Of a DNA stretch of 64,000 bases, positions 43,462 through 51,965 are shown in pieces; the stretch's first letter is position 1; each line of letters begins with the position of its first letter. The translations under genes and the position numbers were made by a program. The notes under the pieces were generated by a model. The model saw only the letters and a program-made list of their open reading frames with translations, was not told the origin of the DNA and ran no database searches. Location: NCBI RefSeq assembly GCF_005577435.1, contig NZ_CP040396.1, positions 323,501-387,500 on the forward strand, read 5' to 3'. The stretch is from Paenibacillus algicola. GTDB taxonomy: Bacteria > Bacillota > Bacilli > Paenibacillales > Paenibacillaceae.

Positions 43462-44303
43462 AGTCAGGGATATTTGCAAGACTGCGTACAGGAGGCCTGC
43501 TGATGCTGGCAGTGCTCCTGCTTTATAGCTTCCCTGCCGTGGGAAACGGAGAGCCGTCAGTCCCGCCGTCAGATAAACAGCTGATCTGGGATGACGCGGG
43601 ATTGCTCAGCCCCAAGGAATATGAACGGCTGAATGAGCTGGCCGGGAAGCTTGGCGCGGAGCGGGAGACGGATATTATCATTCTGACCACCTTAAACCGG
43701 GAAGGCCGGGATGTCGCAAATATTACGAATGATTTCTATGACGAGTACGCACCGGGATATGATCAGCCTTTTGGCAATACGGTCATCCTGACGCTCGACA
43801 TGAATTACCGCGAGGTAGACTTGGGCGGCTTCCAGCAAGCGGAAAGCTATTTAAACTCCGGCAGGCTGGACCAAATCCGCCGCCAGATTACACCGGCTTT
43901 GACTGAAGGAAGCTATGCCGAGGCGTTTGAGACCTATATTACGGAAGCCTACCGCTATCTTGGCATCGTGCCGGACACAGGCTCAGCTGCTTATGGAGGG
44001 ACAGACCGCAATGGCAGTCCGGGTGCGAACGGGAACGTGCTGCATCAGACGTGGTTTCAGCTCCTGGTATCTGCAGCGATCGGAGCCGGGGTCGTTGGCA
44101 TCATGGCCTACCGCTCTGGCGGGGTAATGACCGTCAATCGACGCAGCTACGAGAATTCAGCCTCCTCCGGTGTACTGGACCGGGAGGATCAATATATTCG
44201 CACCACAGTTACGAAGACCAAGATTCCGAAGAGCAACAGCGGGCCGGGCGGCGGTACTACGGGAGGCGGACACTCCCGCAGCGGCAGCCGGGGCTCATTT
44301 TAG
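43458..44303 (+). CDS. ydjH: YdjH-like TPM-domain membrane protein
   Basis: The protein of about 281 residues has an N-terminal signal or anchor helix (GGLLMLAVLLLYSF), then a TPM domain (LIWDDAGLLSPKEYERLNEL, then IIILTTLNREG, VILTLDMNYREVDLGGF), a membrane helix near residue 205 (LVSAAIGAGVVGIMAY) and a Gly/Ser-rich tail ending SGSRGSF. TPM domains occur in photosystem repair and membrane-protein quality control. GTG 43458 overlaps the preceding stop (GTGA) and has GGGAGG upstream, so it is preferred over the longer open frame from 43383. Translation is coupled. Confidence 0.9.
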   Translation: MKSGIFARLRTGGLLMLAVLLLYSFPAVGNGEPSVPPSDKQLIWDDAGLLSPKEYERLNELAGKLGAERETDIIILTTLNREGRDVANITNDFYDEYAPGYDQPFGNTVILTLDMNYREVDLGGFQQAESYLNSGRLDQIRRQITPALTEGSYAEAFETYITEAYRYLGIVPDTGSAAYGGTDRNGSPGANGNVLHQTWFQLLVSAAIGAGVVGIMAYRSGGVMTVNRRSYENSASSGVLDREDQYIRTTVTKTKIPKSNSGPGGGTTGGGHSRSGSRGSF

Positions 44304-44332
44304 AAGCGGATCGAGAAAGGAGTGCATGAAGT

Positions 44333-45355
44333 ATGGGGTTTTTCAGAAATCAGTTTGCGGATGTTGTGGAGTGGGAAGAATTTCGGGAGGATATGATTTT
44401 TTGGAAATGGGACAGCCGGGAGATCAAGAAGGGCAGCCGGCTCGTGATTCGTCCCGGACAGGACGCGGTGTTTATTAATAACGGCAAAATTGAGGGGATT
44501 TTTGAGGATGAGGGCACGTTCAATGTTGAATCCGATATTATTCCGTTCCTGTCCACGCTGAAGGGCTTCAAGTTTGGCTTTAACAGCGGAATGCGGGTCG
44601 AGGTGCTGTTTGTAAATACGAAGGAATTCACGGTGCGCTGGGGAACGCAGAACCCTGTGCTTATTCAGACACCACAGCTGCCAGGCGGTATGCCGATCCG
44701 GGCGAACGGTACGTTTCAGTTCAAGGTGAAGGATTATGTCACGCTGATTGATAAGATTGCCGGCGTCAAAAAGAGCTATCTGGTGGAGGACGTCAAGCTC
44801 CGCATCACCTCGGTGCTGGATCAGCTGCTCATGAAGTGGATCAGCCGCGAGGGCAAGGATATGTTCAATCTGCAGGGGAACGCTTACGAGATTGCCCGGG
44901 GGATCCGCGAGGATCTGGATATGGAGATGCTGGGCTATGGCATTACGATTACCGGCTTCCAGGTGATGAGCTTCAATTACCCGCAGGAAATTCAGGATAT
45001 GATCACGAAGACGGCCTCGCATGAAATGATCGGCAACCTGCAGAAGTACCAGCAGGTCAGCCTGACCGATGGCATGGCCTCCGGCAAAATGCAGGGTGGC
45101 GGGGCGGCCTCCGATATGGCGGGCATGATGATGGGCATGAATATGGCCCAGGACATGCTCAAGCATATGAACCCGGATCGGCAGCAGCCGTCCTCATCCC
45201 CAGAGAAGGCTCCTTCCTCTGCTGAGGAGTCAGCTCAAGGTGGGAAGACGTCCTCCTCCGGAGAGCCAGCGGCAAAGCCGAACTTCTGTCCCAACTGCGG
45301 CGCCAAGAATGAAGGCGGCAACTTCTGCCCGAACTGCGGCCATAAGCTGAGCTGA
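44333..45355 (+). CDS. ydjI: YdjI-like SPFH protein with C-terminal zinc ribbon
   Basis: The 340-residue protein has an SPFH/virion-core-like domain (residues about 1-240: LVIRPGQDAVFINNGKIEGI, FNVESDIIPFL, TVRWGTQNPVLI), a Met/Gly-rich helical region (GMMMGMNMAQDML) and a C-terminal double CxxC zinc ribbon (FCPNCGAK, FCPNCGHK). It is the last gene of the PspA operon. In Bacillus subtilis the counterpart recruits PspA to stressed membrane patches. Start ATG 44333 has AAAGGAG nearby, 29 bases after the TPM gene. Confidence 0.92.
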   Translation: MGFFRNQFADVVEWEEFREDMIFWKWDSREIKKGSRLVIRPGQDAVFINNGKIEGIFEDEGTFNVESDIIPFLSTLKGFKFGFNSGMRVEVLFVNTKEFTVRWGTQNPVLIQTPQLPGGMPIRANGTFQFKVKDYVTLIDKIAGVKKSYLVEDVKLRITSVLDQLLMKWISREGKDMFNLQGNAYEIARGIREDLDMEMLGYGITITGFQVMSFNYPQEIQDMITKTASHEMIGNLQKYQQVSLTDGMASGKMQGGGAASDMAGMMMGMNMAQDMLKHMNPDRQQPSSSPEKAPSSAEESAQGGKTSSSGEPAAKPNFCPNCGAKNEGGNFCPNCGHKLS

Positions 45356-45396
45356 CAAGGGCTTACGTTGTTCATGTAAGCGCCGCCTTTTTGTGA

Positions 45397-45402
45397 TATA
45401 AT
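45397..45402 (+). promoter_or_regulatory. Consensus -10 element
   Basis: TATAAT lies 53 bases before ATG 45455. The -35 is not clear (ATGTAA at 17-base spacing), so promoter strength is uncertain. A preceding GGCTTAC/GTAAGC hairpin with T-run may end the PspA operon. Confidence 0.4.
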
Positions 45403-45454
45403 GGCAGGAAACTTAAACCTTGAGGCAAGGTTAGTCGGGAGTGGGTCTTGGGAG

Positions 45455-45643
45455 ATGAGAAGGTACAACATATGGCGGCCGTTGATGCTCATACTGACGG
45501 CAATGTTAACGAACAGCCTGGTCACCAATTTGTGTATGCTGTTCGGTGTGGAGGCGGAGACGGCAAGCAATATCGGCTTTGGGGCGATGATTATCGCGGC
45601 ATTTATCGTATATAGCAGAATGACCCGACATCGGCGGAAGTAA
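45455..45643 (+). CDS. Small two-helix membrane protein
   Basis: A protein of about 62 residues with two hydrophobic segments (LMLILTAMLTNSLVTNLCMLF and FGAMIIAAFIVYS) and a basic tail RMTRHRRK. The frame is open from ATG 45401, but that codon coincides with a TATAAT box, so the ATG at 45455 is more likely, even though GGGAG is very close to it. The function is unknown. It stands between the PspA operon and the polyphosphate cluster and ends before a strong hairpin. Confidence 0.55.
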   Translation: MRRYNIWRPLMLILTAMLTNSLVTNLCMLFGVEAETASNIGFGAMIIAAFIVYSRMTRHRRK

Positions 45644-45701
45644 GGCCTGCCTGCCGTGAGGACAGGCGCATTAAGCAGAAGCCGGATGAAATTATGGAGA
45701 C

Positions 45702-45734
45702 AGCAGTACCGCATGCAGCGGTGCTGCTTTTTTT
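45702..45734 (+). terminator. Rho-independent terminator
   Basis: AGCAGTACCGC pairs with GCGGTGCTGCT around ATGCA, followed by seven T. Confidence 0.85.
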
Positions 45735-45882
45735 GTGATGCTTGAATTGTAAACGCAGTGTAAAACTTTCAGCTTTCATTCAGCTGATTTTCATTGTCCT
45801 ATCAGATTTCATCTCTATACTTTCCCTATGCAACGGATGATTGCACCGAACGATGAAGAAAGAAGCAGAGGGGAGAATGGAC

Positions 45883-46596
45883 ATGGACGGGGCTTTAAAA
45901 TACCGCAGTGAGCTCAAATATTATATGAACCGTCATCAGCATGCGGTGCTAAGCAGCCGGCTTAAGCCCCTGCTGACTCGGGATGTGCATGCTTCAAGTA
46001 CCGGGGAGTATCACATTCGCAGCCTGTATTTTGATGATGCCAGCAATACCGCGCTGCACGAGAAGCTAGGGGGGATCTCCAGCCGGGCCAAATACCGCAT
46101 CCGGATCTACAACTTTCAGGATGACGTGATTCATTTCGAGAAAAAAATCAAGCAGCGGGACTATATTGCCAAGCTGAAGGAGCCGCTGACGCGAGAAATG
46201 TTTGACCGGCTCCTGGCTGGAGATATGGAGGTCCTGAACGTGCCAAGCAAGCCGCTGCTGCTAGAGATTTACTATCAGATGAAGCAGCAGCTTCTGGCTC
46301 CCAAGGTCATTGTCGACTATGTGCGTGAGCCGTTTGTGTGCCATCACGGCAACGTACGGATTACCTTTGACAAGGAGCTGCGGACCGGCCTGCACCGGAC
46401 TGATATGTTCAGTCAGGATCTGGCGGCGATTCGCGCGCTGGATGAGGATCTGATGATACTGGAGGTCAAGTATGATGAGTACCTGCCGGAGTATATCCGG
46501 GCTGTGCTGCAAACAGAAGGCCTGCAGCGGCAGTCTGCCTCCAAGTATGTCATTTGCCGCAAATATTTGAAGTCGAATACGTGGGAGGATTATTAA
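45883..46596 (+). CDS. VTC-domain (polyphosphate polymerase-like) protein
   Basis: The protein of about 237 residues has the VTC tunnel-domain motifs: YRSELKYYMN with the conserved K, IRSLYFDD, KYRIRIYN, FEKKIKQRDYIAKLKEPLT (basic tunnel lining) and LMILEVKYDEYLP (metal-binding Glu). Such domains make inorganic polyphosphate or bind triphosphate. The gene is followed at two bases by the DUF4956 membrane protein and then a CotH gene, a recurrent bacterial triad. AGAGGGGAG supports ATG 45883; ATG 45877 is six bases closer. Confidence 0.88.
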   Translation: MDGALKYRSELKYYMNRHQHAVLSSRLKPLLTRDVHASSTGEYHIRSLYFDDASNTALHEKLGGISSRAKYRIRIYNFQDDVIHFEKKIKQRDYIAKLKEPLTREMFDRLLAGDMEVLNVPSKPLLLEIYYQMKQQLLAPKVIVDYVREPFVCHHGNVRITFDKELRTGLHRTDMFSQDLAAIRALDEDLMILEVKYDEYLPEYIRAVLQTEGLQRQSASKYVICRKYLKSNTWEDY

Positions 46597-46598
46597 GA

Positions 46599-47303
46599 AT
46601 GGAAACAACAACGACAACGAATGAGCAGGTTACCTTTTCGGATATGCTCAAGAGCTCTCTGGTGAGCCAGTTTGAATCGGACATTACGATATCGAAGATG
46701 CTGATCACGTTTGCGATCGCGTTTGCGATCGGGGTGTTCATTTACTTGCTGTACAAACGGATCTTCAGCGGAGTGCTGTATTCCAAAAGCTTCAACGTTT
46801 CCTTGATCGGCATGACCCTGGTTACGGCCCTTGTCATCATGGCCATTAATTCGAATCTCGTGCTGTCTCTCGGTATGGTCGGCGCACTCAGTATTGTCCG
46901 GTTCAGAACGCCAATCAAGGATCCAACGGATTTGATCTTCTTGTTCTGGTCTGCTGCGGCAGGTATCGTGGCAGGAGCCGGATTCTACACGCTTGCGATG
47001 CTGGGCTCTGTTATTGTGGGCATGGTGCTGCTGGTGTTTATCAAAAACCCGATGCAGGATACGCCATATCTGGTGGTCGTCAATTGCGTGGATGACCAGA
47101 GTGAGCGGGAGGTACACGGTAAGGTGCAGTCTCTGGTAAAGCGGTATAACGTGAAACAGAAAACCGTCTCGCCAGGCCAGGTGGAGATGACCCTCGAGGT
47201 TCGGCTGAAGGACAAGGAAGGAGCGTTCGTCAACGAACTGATCTCGATCCCCGGGGTGAAGCATGCCGTCCTGATCAGCTATAACGGTGATTATGTATCT
47301 TAG
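46599..47303 (+). CDS. DUF4956 membrane protein
   Basis: The protein of about 234 residues has four membrane helices: one near residues 35-60 (LITFAIAFAIGVFIYLLYK), then SLIGMTLVTALVIMAI, a LGMVGALSIVRFRTPIKDP loop typical of DUF4956, and two more, followed by a cytosolic ACT-like domain (YLVVVNCVDDQSER to VKHAVLISYNGDYV). It is always found with VTC and CotH proteins. GGGAGG supports ATG 46599. Function is unknown; a role in polyphosphate or surface phosphorylation is inferred from context only. Confidence 0.88.
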   Translation: METTTTTNEQVTFSDMLKSSLVSQFESDITISKMLITFAIAFAIGVFIYLLYKRIFSGVLYSKSFNVSLIGMTLVTALVIMAINSNLVLSLGMVGALSIVRFRTPIKDPTDLIFLFWSAAAGIVAGAGFYTLAMLGSVIVGMVLLVFIKNPMQDTPYLVVVNCVDDQSEREVHGKVQSLVKRYNVKQKTVSPGQVEMTLEVRLKDKEGAFVNELISIPGVKHAVLISYNGDYVS

Positions 47304-47327
47304 AAAAACGAAACGGTGGTGGTCCTC

Positions 47328-49040
47328 ATGTTTTGGAAATCAAAAGCGGCTGTGCCGCTGCTGTGTGCCTTGTTTGCGGTGCTGCTGCTAGCCGGACTGG
47401 TCTGGAATGGTGCCTTGACGCCTGCAGCTCAGGCCACCGTGGAAGTGGAGGATGGTGACACTGCAGAAACAGCAACGGCTGTTAGCTCCGGAACGAATGA
47501 GGAACAGCTGAGGTCCAGGGTGTTTGTTGAAAACGAGGTGGTGGACGTCAGAATCACAATCGATCCACAGGATTTCGAGGATATGCTGGAGCAGGCTTCA
47601 GAGGAAGTGATGAAGACCGCTTCCGTGGAATATAACGGGATCAAGGTGGACAATATCGGTATCCGTACGAAAGGCAATTTAAGCCTTCGCTCGGTGGTAA
47701 ATATGCCGGATTCTAACCGATACAGCTTCAAGCTGTCGCTGGATGAATATATGTCTTCACAGCATCTGTTCGGCGTGACCAAGATCAATCTCAACAACAA
47801 CTTCAGTGATGCCTCCTCCATGCGGGAATTTATGACGTATGAGCTCGCGGAAGAGCTGGGTTTGCCGGTACCGGGTCACTCGTATGTTAATGTGTATGTG
47901 AATGGTGAGCGTTATGGGACGTATCTTGCGGTGGAGCAGATCGGGAGCGCCTATCTGGAGCGTTATTTCGGGAGCAGTACGGGAGATCTGTATAAATCCG
48001 AGATGAGCGGGGCGGGCGGTGATCTGCAGTGGATTAGCGACGATGCAGACGATTACGCGGCTCTGGTCAAAAAATCCGGCGGCAACAGCGATGACGCACT
48101 GATTCAAATGCTGGACGAGCTCAATCACGGTACCGATTATGAGTCTGTGCTGGATGTGGAGGCAGGACTGCAATATATTGCTTTGAATGTGGCGGCGAAC
48201 AATACAGACAGTTATATCGGACAGAACAAGCATAATTACTATTTTTATGATAAAAAGGGAATCTTCACCATCTTGCCATGGGATTATAATCTTGCCTTTG
48301 GTCAAGAGGGATATTCGTCGCTGCTCATAGATGAGCCGACCCAAGGCGCCGTAGCGGAGCGTCCGCTCGTGCATCACCTGCTGGAGCAGCCGGAGTATAA
48401 GGAGCAATATTATACCTTACTGCAGCAGGCTATTGATAAGGTATTGGCAGCCGATGTATTTGATGCCCGGGTGGATGAGCTGTATGCGCTGATTGCAGAG
48501 GACGTGAAGCAGGACCCGAATGCCTTCTACACCTTCGAGCAGTTTCAAGACGGCGTAGAAGCGCTGAAAGCAGTGAATGCCAGCCAGGTCAACATCATCT
48601 CAGAGCAGCTGGAAGGAACCCGCCCTTCTTCTGGGGATGGCTCCGGCAGCGGCGGGGGCAGAAATCCGGACGGCATGGATGGCGGTATGGGAATGAGAAA
48701 CAATGCTGCTGCAGAGGGCAATGCCGAAGATGCCGGCGGCTTCCCCGGTCCTGCTGCTGGAGAAGGAATGCCGCCGGATGGTGCAGGAAGGCCGGGGGCA
48801 GGAGAGCAAGGGGCAATGGATCAGCAAGGAGAGCCGGGCGTTCAGGGCCAACAGGGCATGCAGGGCATGGCACCGCCCGGTATGCAGGCTGGAGGCGGCC
48901 GGACCGGCTTCGGCGGTCCGGCCATGGAGAACGGCGGGACTGCCGGGAGCACTGCAGAGGCTTTGACGGCTGGAGCTGCATTGCTGCTCCTTATCGGGGG
49001 CTGCCTGATGATCCTTTTTTTCAGAAGGAATCGGCTCTAG
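47328..49040 (+). CDS. CotH-family secreted kinase-like protein
   Basis: The 570-residue protein has an N-terminal membrane or signal helix (PLLCALFAVLLLAGLVWNG), then a CotH kinase domain (RVFVENEVVDVRITIDPQDF, RTKGNLSLRS, FKLSLDEY, VEQIGSAYLERYFG, and the active-site LPWDYNLAFGQ). A Gly/Gln/Met/Pro-rich low-complexity region precedes a C-terminal helix (LTAGAALLLLIGGCLMILFF) and a basic end. CotH phosphorylates spore-coat proteins in Bacillus; this one is exported. GTG codons at 47316 and nearby are alternative starts. It closes the VTC/DUF4956/CotH cluster. Confidence 0.9.
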   Translation: MFWKSKAAVPLLCALFAVLLLAGLVWNGALTPAAQATVEVEDGDTAETATAVSSGTNEEQLRSRVFVENEVVDVRITIDPQDFEDMLEQASEEVMKTASVEYNGIKVDNIGIRTKGNLSLRSVVNMPDSNRYSFKLSLDEYMSSQHLFGVTKINLNNNFSDASSMREFMTYELAEELGLPVPGHSYVNVYVNGERYGTYLAVEQIGSAYLERYFGSSTGDLYKSEMSGAGGDLQWISDDADDYAALVKKSGGNSDDALIQMLDELNHGTDYESVLDVEAGLQYIALNVAANNTDSYIGQNKHNYYFYDKKGIFTILPWDYNLAFGQEGYSSLLIDEPTQGAVAERPLVHHLLEQPEYKEQYYTLLQQAIDKVLAADVFDARVDELYALIAEDVKQDPNAFYTFEQFQDGVEALKAVNASQVNIISEQLEGTRPSSGDGSGSGGGRNPDGMDGGMGMRNNAAAEGNAEDAGGFPGPAAGEGMPPDGAGRPGAGEQGAMDQQGEPGVQGQQGMQGMAPPGMQAGGGRTGFGGPAMENGGTAGSTAEALTAGAALLLLIGGCLMILFFRRNRL

Positions 49041-49153
49041 GAAGCATCATCGTAAAATCGGTTGAGTTTATCGGAAGGAACGCGAAGATTTAAGAGCGGG
49101 CAGGACGTATGATGAAATAGCCGGCAACATCAACTATAATGGAGGTCATAACC

Positions 49154-49891
49154 ATGACTGATTCATCGCTGACCCGTGACGAAATTGAATTTTACGAGAA
49201 GAATGGCTATATGCTTCATAAGAAACAGCTATTTTCGGCAGACAAGATGCAGGAGCTGAGCAGCATTTTTGAGGAGCAGTGGGAGCTGGTCGGCAAAAAG
49301 CTGAACAGTGAGCTGGATACGCCCCATTTTCGGGATGAGAGGCTGCTGAAATTCCTGCTGAGTGATGAAGTGCTGGATCTGGTGGAGCCTATCATTGGCC
49401 CGAACATCGGACTGTGGTCCAGTCATTTCATCTGCAAGGAGCCGCTGGTGGGCAGACAGACGCCATGGCATGAAGACTCCGCTTATTGGAAGGGCAGACT
49501 GTCCCGTTTTGACAAGATCGTGACCGTGTGGCTCGCCATTGACCACAGCACGAAGGAGAACGGCTGCATGCGAGTCATTCCGGGCACGCATAATAACGGA
49601 TTTTCTGATTATGAGGCAGTGGACGGAGAGAAGAATATTTTTGATACCGAAATTAAAAATATTGATCCCGATCAAGCTGTATACTTCGAGCTGGAGCCAG
49701 GTCAGTGCTCGCTGCACGACTCCCGAATTATTCACGGAGCCGCTGCCAACACAAGCGAGCACCGCCGCTGCGGTTATACCATGCGCTACTTTGCTACCGA
49801 TGCACAGGTGATTACCGAGAAGAACCATGGCCACCAAATTTGGCTTGCCCGGGGTAAGGACCTCGCTGGCAACTCGTTCGTAAACGCCTAA
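49154..49891 (+). CDS. Phytanoyl-CoA dioxygenase-family protein
   Basis: The 245-residue protein is an Fe(II)/2-oxoglutarate oxygenase. The metal ligands are visible as WHEDSAYW (His-x-Asp) and IIHGAAANTS (distal His), and the 2-oxoglutarate-binding Arg in RRCGYTMRYF. IPGTHNNG is the family turn. Substrates in bacteria include ectoine and small secondary metabolites; the one here is unknown. GGAGG supports ATG 49154. A gene for an AraC-type regulator starts 23 bases after the stop on the same strand, so the two form an operon. Confidence 0.9.
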   Translation: MTDSSLTRDEIEFYEKNGYMLHKKQLFSADKMQELSSIFEEQWELVGKKLNSELDTPHFRDERLLKFLLSDEVLDLVEPIIGPNIGLWSSHFICKEPLVGRQTPWHEDSAYWKGRLSRFDKIVTVWLAIDHSTKENGCMRVIPGTHNNGFSDYEAVDGEKNIFDTEIKNIDPDQAVYFELEPGQCSLHDSRIIHGAAANTSEHRRCGYTMRYFATDAQVITEKNHGHQIWLARGKDLAGNSFVNA

Positions 49892-49914
49892 TTTTATGTA
49901 GAGGAGGACATCAG

Positions 49915-50781
49915 ATGAAAGAAGCACCCGAGCGTTTATTGGGCAGCTCATTTCTCGATTTGTCCTCCTCTTTTCGTCTGTTCAGGCATGAGATCCGCGA
50001 TCCCATTGAGACGCATTGGCATGATTTCTTCGAGATGGCGTTTGTGATCTCCGGCTCCGGCTGGCATGTTGTGAACGGGGAGCGGTTTCGTCTGGAACGA
50101 GGGATGACCTTTCTGCTGACGACGGCCGACTTTCACGAGATTATTCCCGATGAGCACAGTACGATCGAGCTGTATGATTTCATATTTGAAGGCGGCTTTG
50201 TCCGTCCGGGCTTGCTGGAGGAGGTTCTGCGTCATCGAGGATGGCTTCAGTACACCTTCGCCGGGGAGGAAGCCCGGGAGGTGGAGCAGGCCTTTGAACA
50301 GATCCGCAAGGAGACGGAGCCAATGCGCTGGGGCAGCCCCATGCTTATACAGGGGTGCTTCGAGCGAATCCTCATCGTAATGGCAAGAGCTTTGCCTGGA
50401 GAAGGCCTGAATGCGGCAGGGCCACCACGGAATGATCCCAAGAACAAGCTGCATCCATCCATCGTCAAGGCGGTGGACATGATTCAGTATCATTTTCGCG
50501 AGCCCATCCCGCTGAGCACCGCCGCAGCCTATGCAGGCCTTGCACCTAACTATTTCAGTGAGTGCTTTCGCAAGCAGGTCGGCATTCCTTTTCAAGCCTA
50601 CGTTAATGACAAGCGGCTGCAATTCTCCTCCCGGCTGCTGCTAAGCAGTGATCTGCCGGTGACGGAGATCGGCTTCGCGGCAGGGTTTGGCACGATGACT
50701 CACTTCGAGCGCCTGTTTAAGCGCCGCTATGGCTGCTCGCCCAGACAGTTTCGCAAGAACCGGGGCGGTGCGCCTGTTTAG
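49915..50781 (+). CDS. AraC-family regulator with cupin sensor domain
   Basis: The 288-residue protein has an N-terminal cupin ligand-binding domain (THWHDFFEMAFVISGSGWHV, FLLTTADFHEI) and a C-terminal AraC/XylS DNA-binding pair of helix-turn-helices (PLSTAAAYAGLAPNYFSECF and PVTEIGFAAGFGTMTHFERLFKRRYGCSP split by one helix). It probably senses a small molecule and regulates the oxygenase operon of which it is part. GAGGAGG precedes the ATG. Length is typical. Confidence 0.92.
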   Translation: MKEAPERLLGSSFLDLSSSFRLFRHEIRDPIETHWHDFFEMAFVISGSGWHVVNGERFRLERGMTFLLTTADFHEIIPDEHSTIELYDFIFEGGFVRPGLLEEVLRHRGWLQYTFAGEEAREVEQAFEQIRKETEPMRWGSPMLIQGCFERILIVMARALPGEGLNAAGPPRNDPKNKLHPSIVKAVDMIQYHFREPIPLSTAAAYAGLAPNYFSECFRKQVGIPFQAYVNDKRLQFSSRLLLSSDLPVTEIGFAAGFGTMTHFERLFKRRYGCSPRQFRKNRGGAPV

Positions 50782-50959
50782 CGCTTCCGGTCTGTATAGC
50801 CAGATTCCTCTTTTGCGCCAGTCCCACGTTAATGTACACGAACGATGGAGGCATCCATAATTAAGCTTTCCAAATCGGGTTCCGATGCCAGGAACTCTAA
50901 AGCATGATTGAATGCACTTGCTTTCTCACATGTACCTGTTCAAAACATCACCGAATGGG

Positions 50960-51390
50960 TACACTCGAAAAATCCTCGATTACGAGCTGTCCAACACCCT
51001 CAAAAAGGCTTTGTTTTTAATTGCCTCAAATGTGCTCTCAGCCAGTGCTAACCCGAGATAATGAACAGTGACCAGGATTCCCATTTTTCCAATGCTGACT
51101 ATCTTGAACTGCTTGAAAAAGCAGATGTAAAGATCTCTATGGATGGCAAGGGCCGGGAAACAGATAACAGCCGGACAGTATATTTCCGCACTCTTAAGTA
51201 CGAACACATCTGTCTCAATGAATTCGAATTCCTCGCGCTCTGCGCAGAGGGACAGCTCGTTGTATTCATTTTACGACCTCATGCATCTCTATTAGGAGCC
51301 AAGCCGGATGATTCCACATGCATTGACTTGAACAAATCGCGTATCCACATCCGCTCCCCAGTATTCCAACTTATGTTAAGTACTATGTAA
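50960..51390 (+). pseudogene. IS3-family transposase remnant
   Basis: Fragments of the transposase core survive: SNADYLELLEKADVKISMDG with KGRETDN, then RTLKYEHICLNEFE, equivalent to the usual TERFWRSLKYE region. The catalytic end SDQDSHF is present at 51064. Beyond NEFE the frame no longer matches (FYNFERLHQ-like remnants lie in another frame), and upstream codons lie in several frames. It is inactive and separate from the IS3 piece at 33327. It lies just before the secreted-peptide and ABC locus, suggesting mobility there. Confidence 0.75.
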
Positions 51391-51496
51391 CTAGAGAGTC
51401 ATGTCACATATTTGGTACATTCTTACTATTGTTCATAAATCCATATATGGGTTATATTGTAATTGGGCTCGTGAGGGGAATTGAGGAGGGCTAAAT

Positions 51497-51874
51497 TTGA
51501 AATCGACTTTTAAAAAGGTAGTAGGGATTGCTTCAGTTGCTGGACTTCTCTTTGCGTCCGCCAATGTTTATGCCGCTACGGCTACTGCGACCAAACCTGT
51601 AAATGACACTTCAACCCATGAAAGTGTTTCTATATCAGGTTTGGGCCAGTATGGTACTTTCGCTACTAGTGTTACAGCGGGTACGGGAACTGGATATGGT
51701 AAATTGTACAAATTTATCAGATACTGGCCTGATGACCTGCTCTATACACACACTGTGTACTATAACGGACAACCTTCGCAAAGTACTAGCTATTGGCTGA
51801 GTTCAAGTGAAGCTTACAATGTAACAGCTTCAGGTGACAAATCTCTCGGAGTCACATCCAGCATCACGAACTAA
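51497..51874 (+). CDS. Small secreted protein, possible bacteriocin-like peptide
   Basis: The 125-residue product has a signal peptide (MKSTFKKVVGIASVAGLLFA, cleavage after VYA) and a Gly/Ser/Thr/Tyr-rich mature part of about 99 residues with no cysteine; YYNGQPSQSTSYWL and SGDKSLGVTSSITN lie near the end. The TTG start at 51497 has GAGGAGGG seven bases upstream, a strong site. A membrane protein, an ABC ATPase and a second membrane protein follow on the same strand. The layout recalls lactococcin-972-type peptides with a dedicated ABC immunity system, but no family motif is proven. Confidence 0.65.
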   Translation: MKSTFKKVVGIASVAGLLFASANVYAATATATKPVNDTSTHESVSISGLGQYGTFATSVTAGTGTGYGKLYKFIRYWPDDLLYTHTVYYNGQPSQSTSYWLSSSEAYNVTASGDKSLGVTSSITN

Positions 51875-51965
51875 TTATACAGCTTACTTAATTATACTAC
51901 CCTTCGAGCCCTTCTTTAAATTACGCTTTAAATTTATTGATTAAGCTCAGGAAGTATGGTGATCT

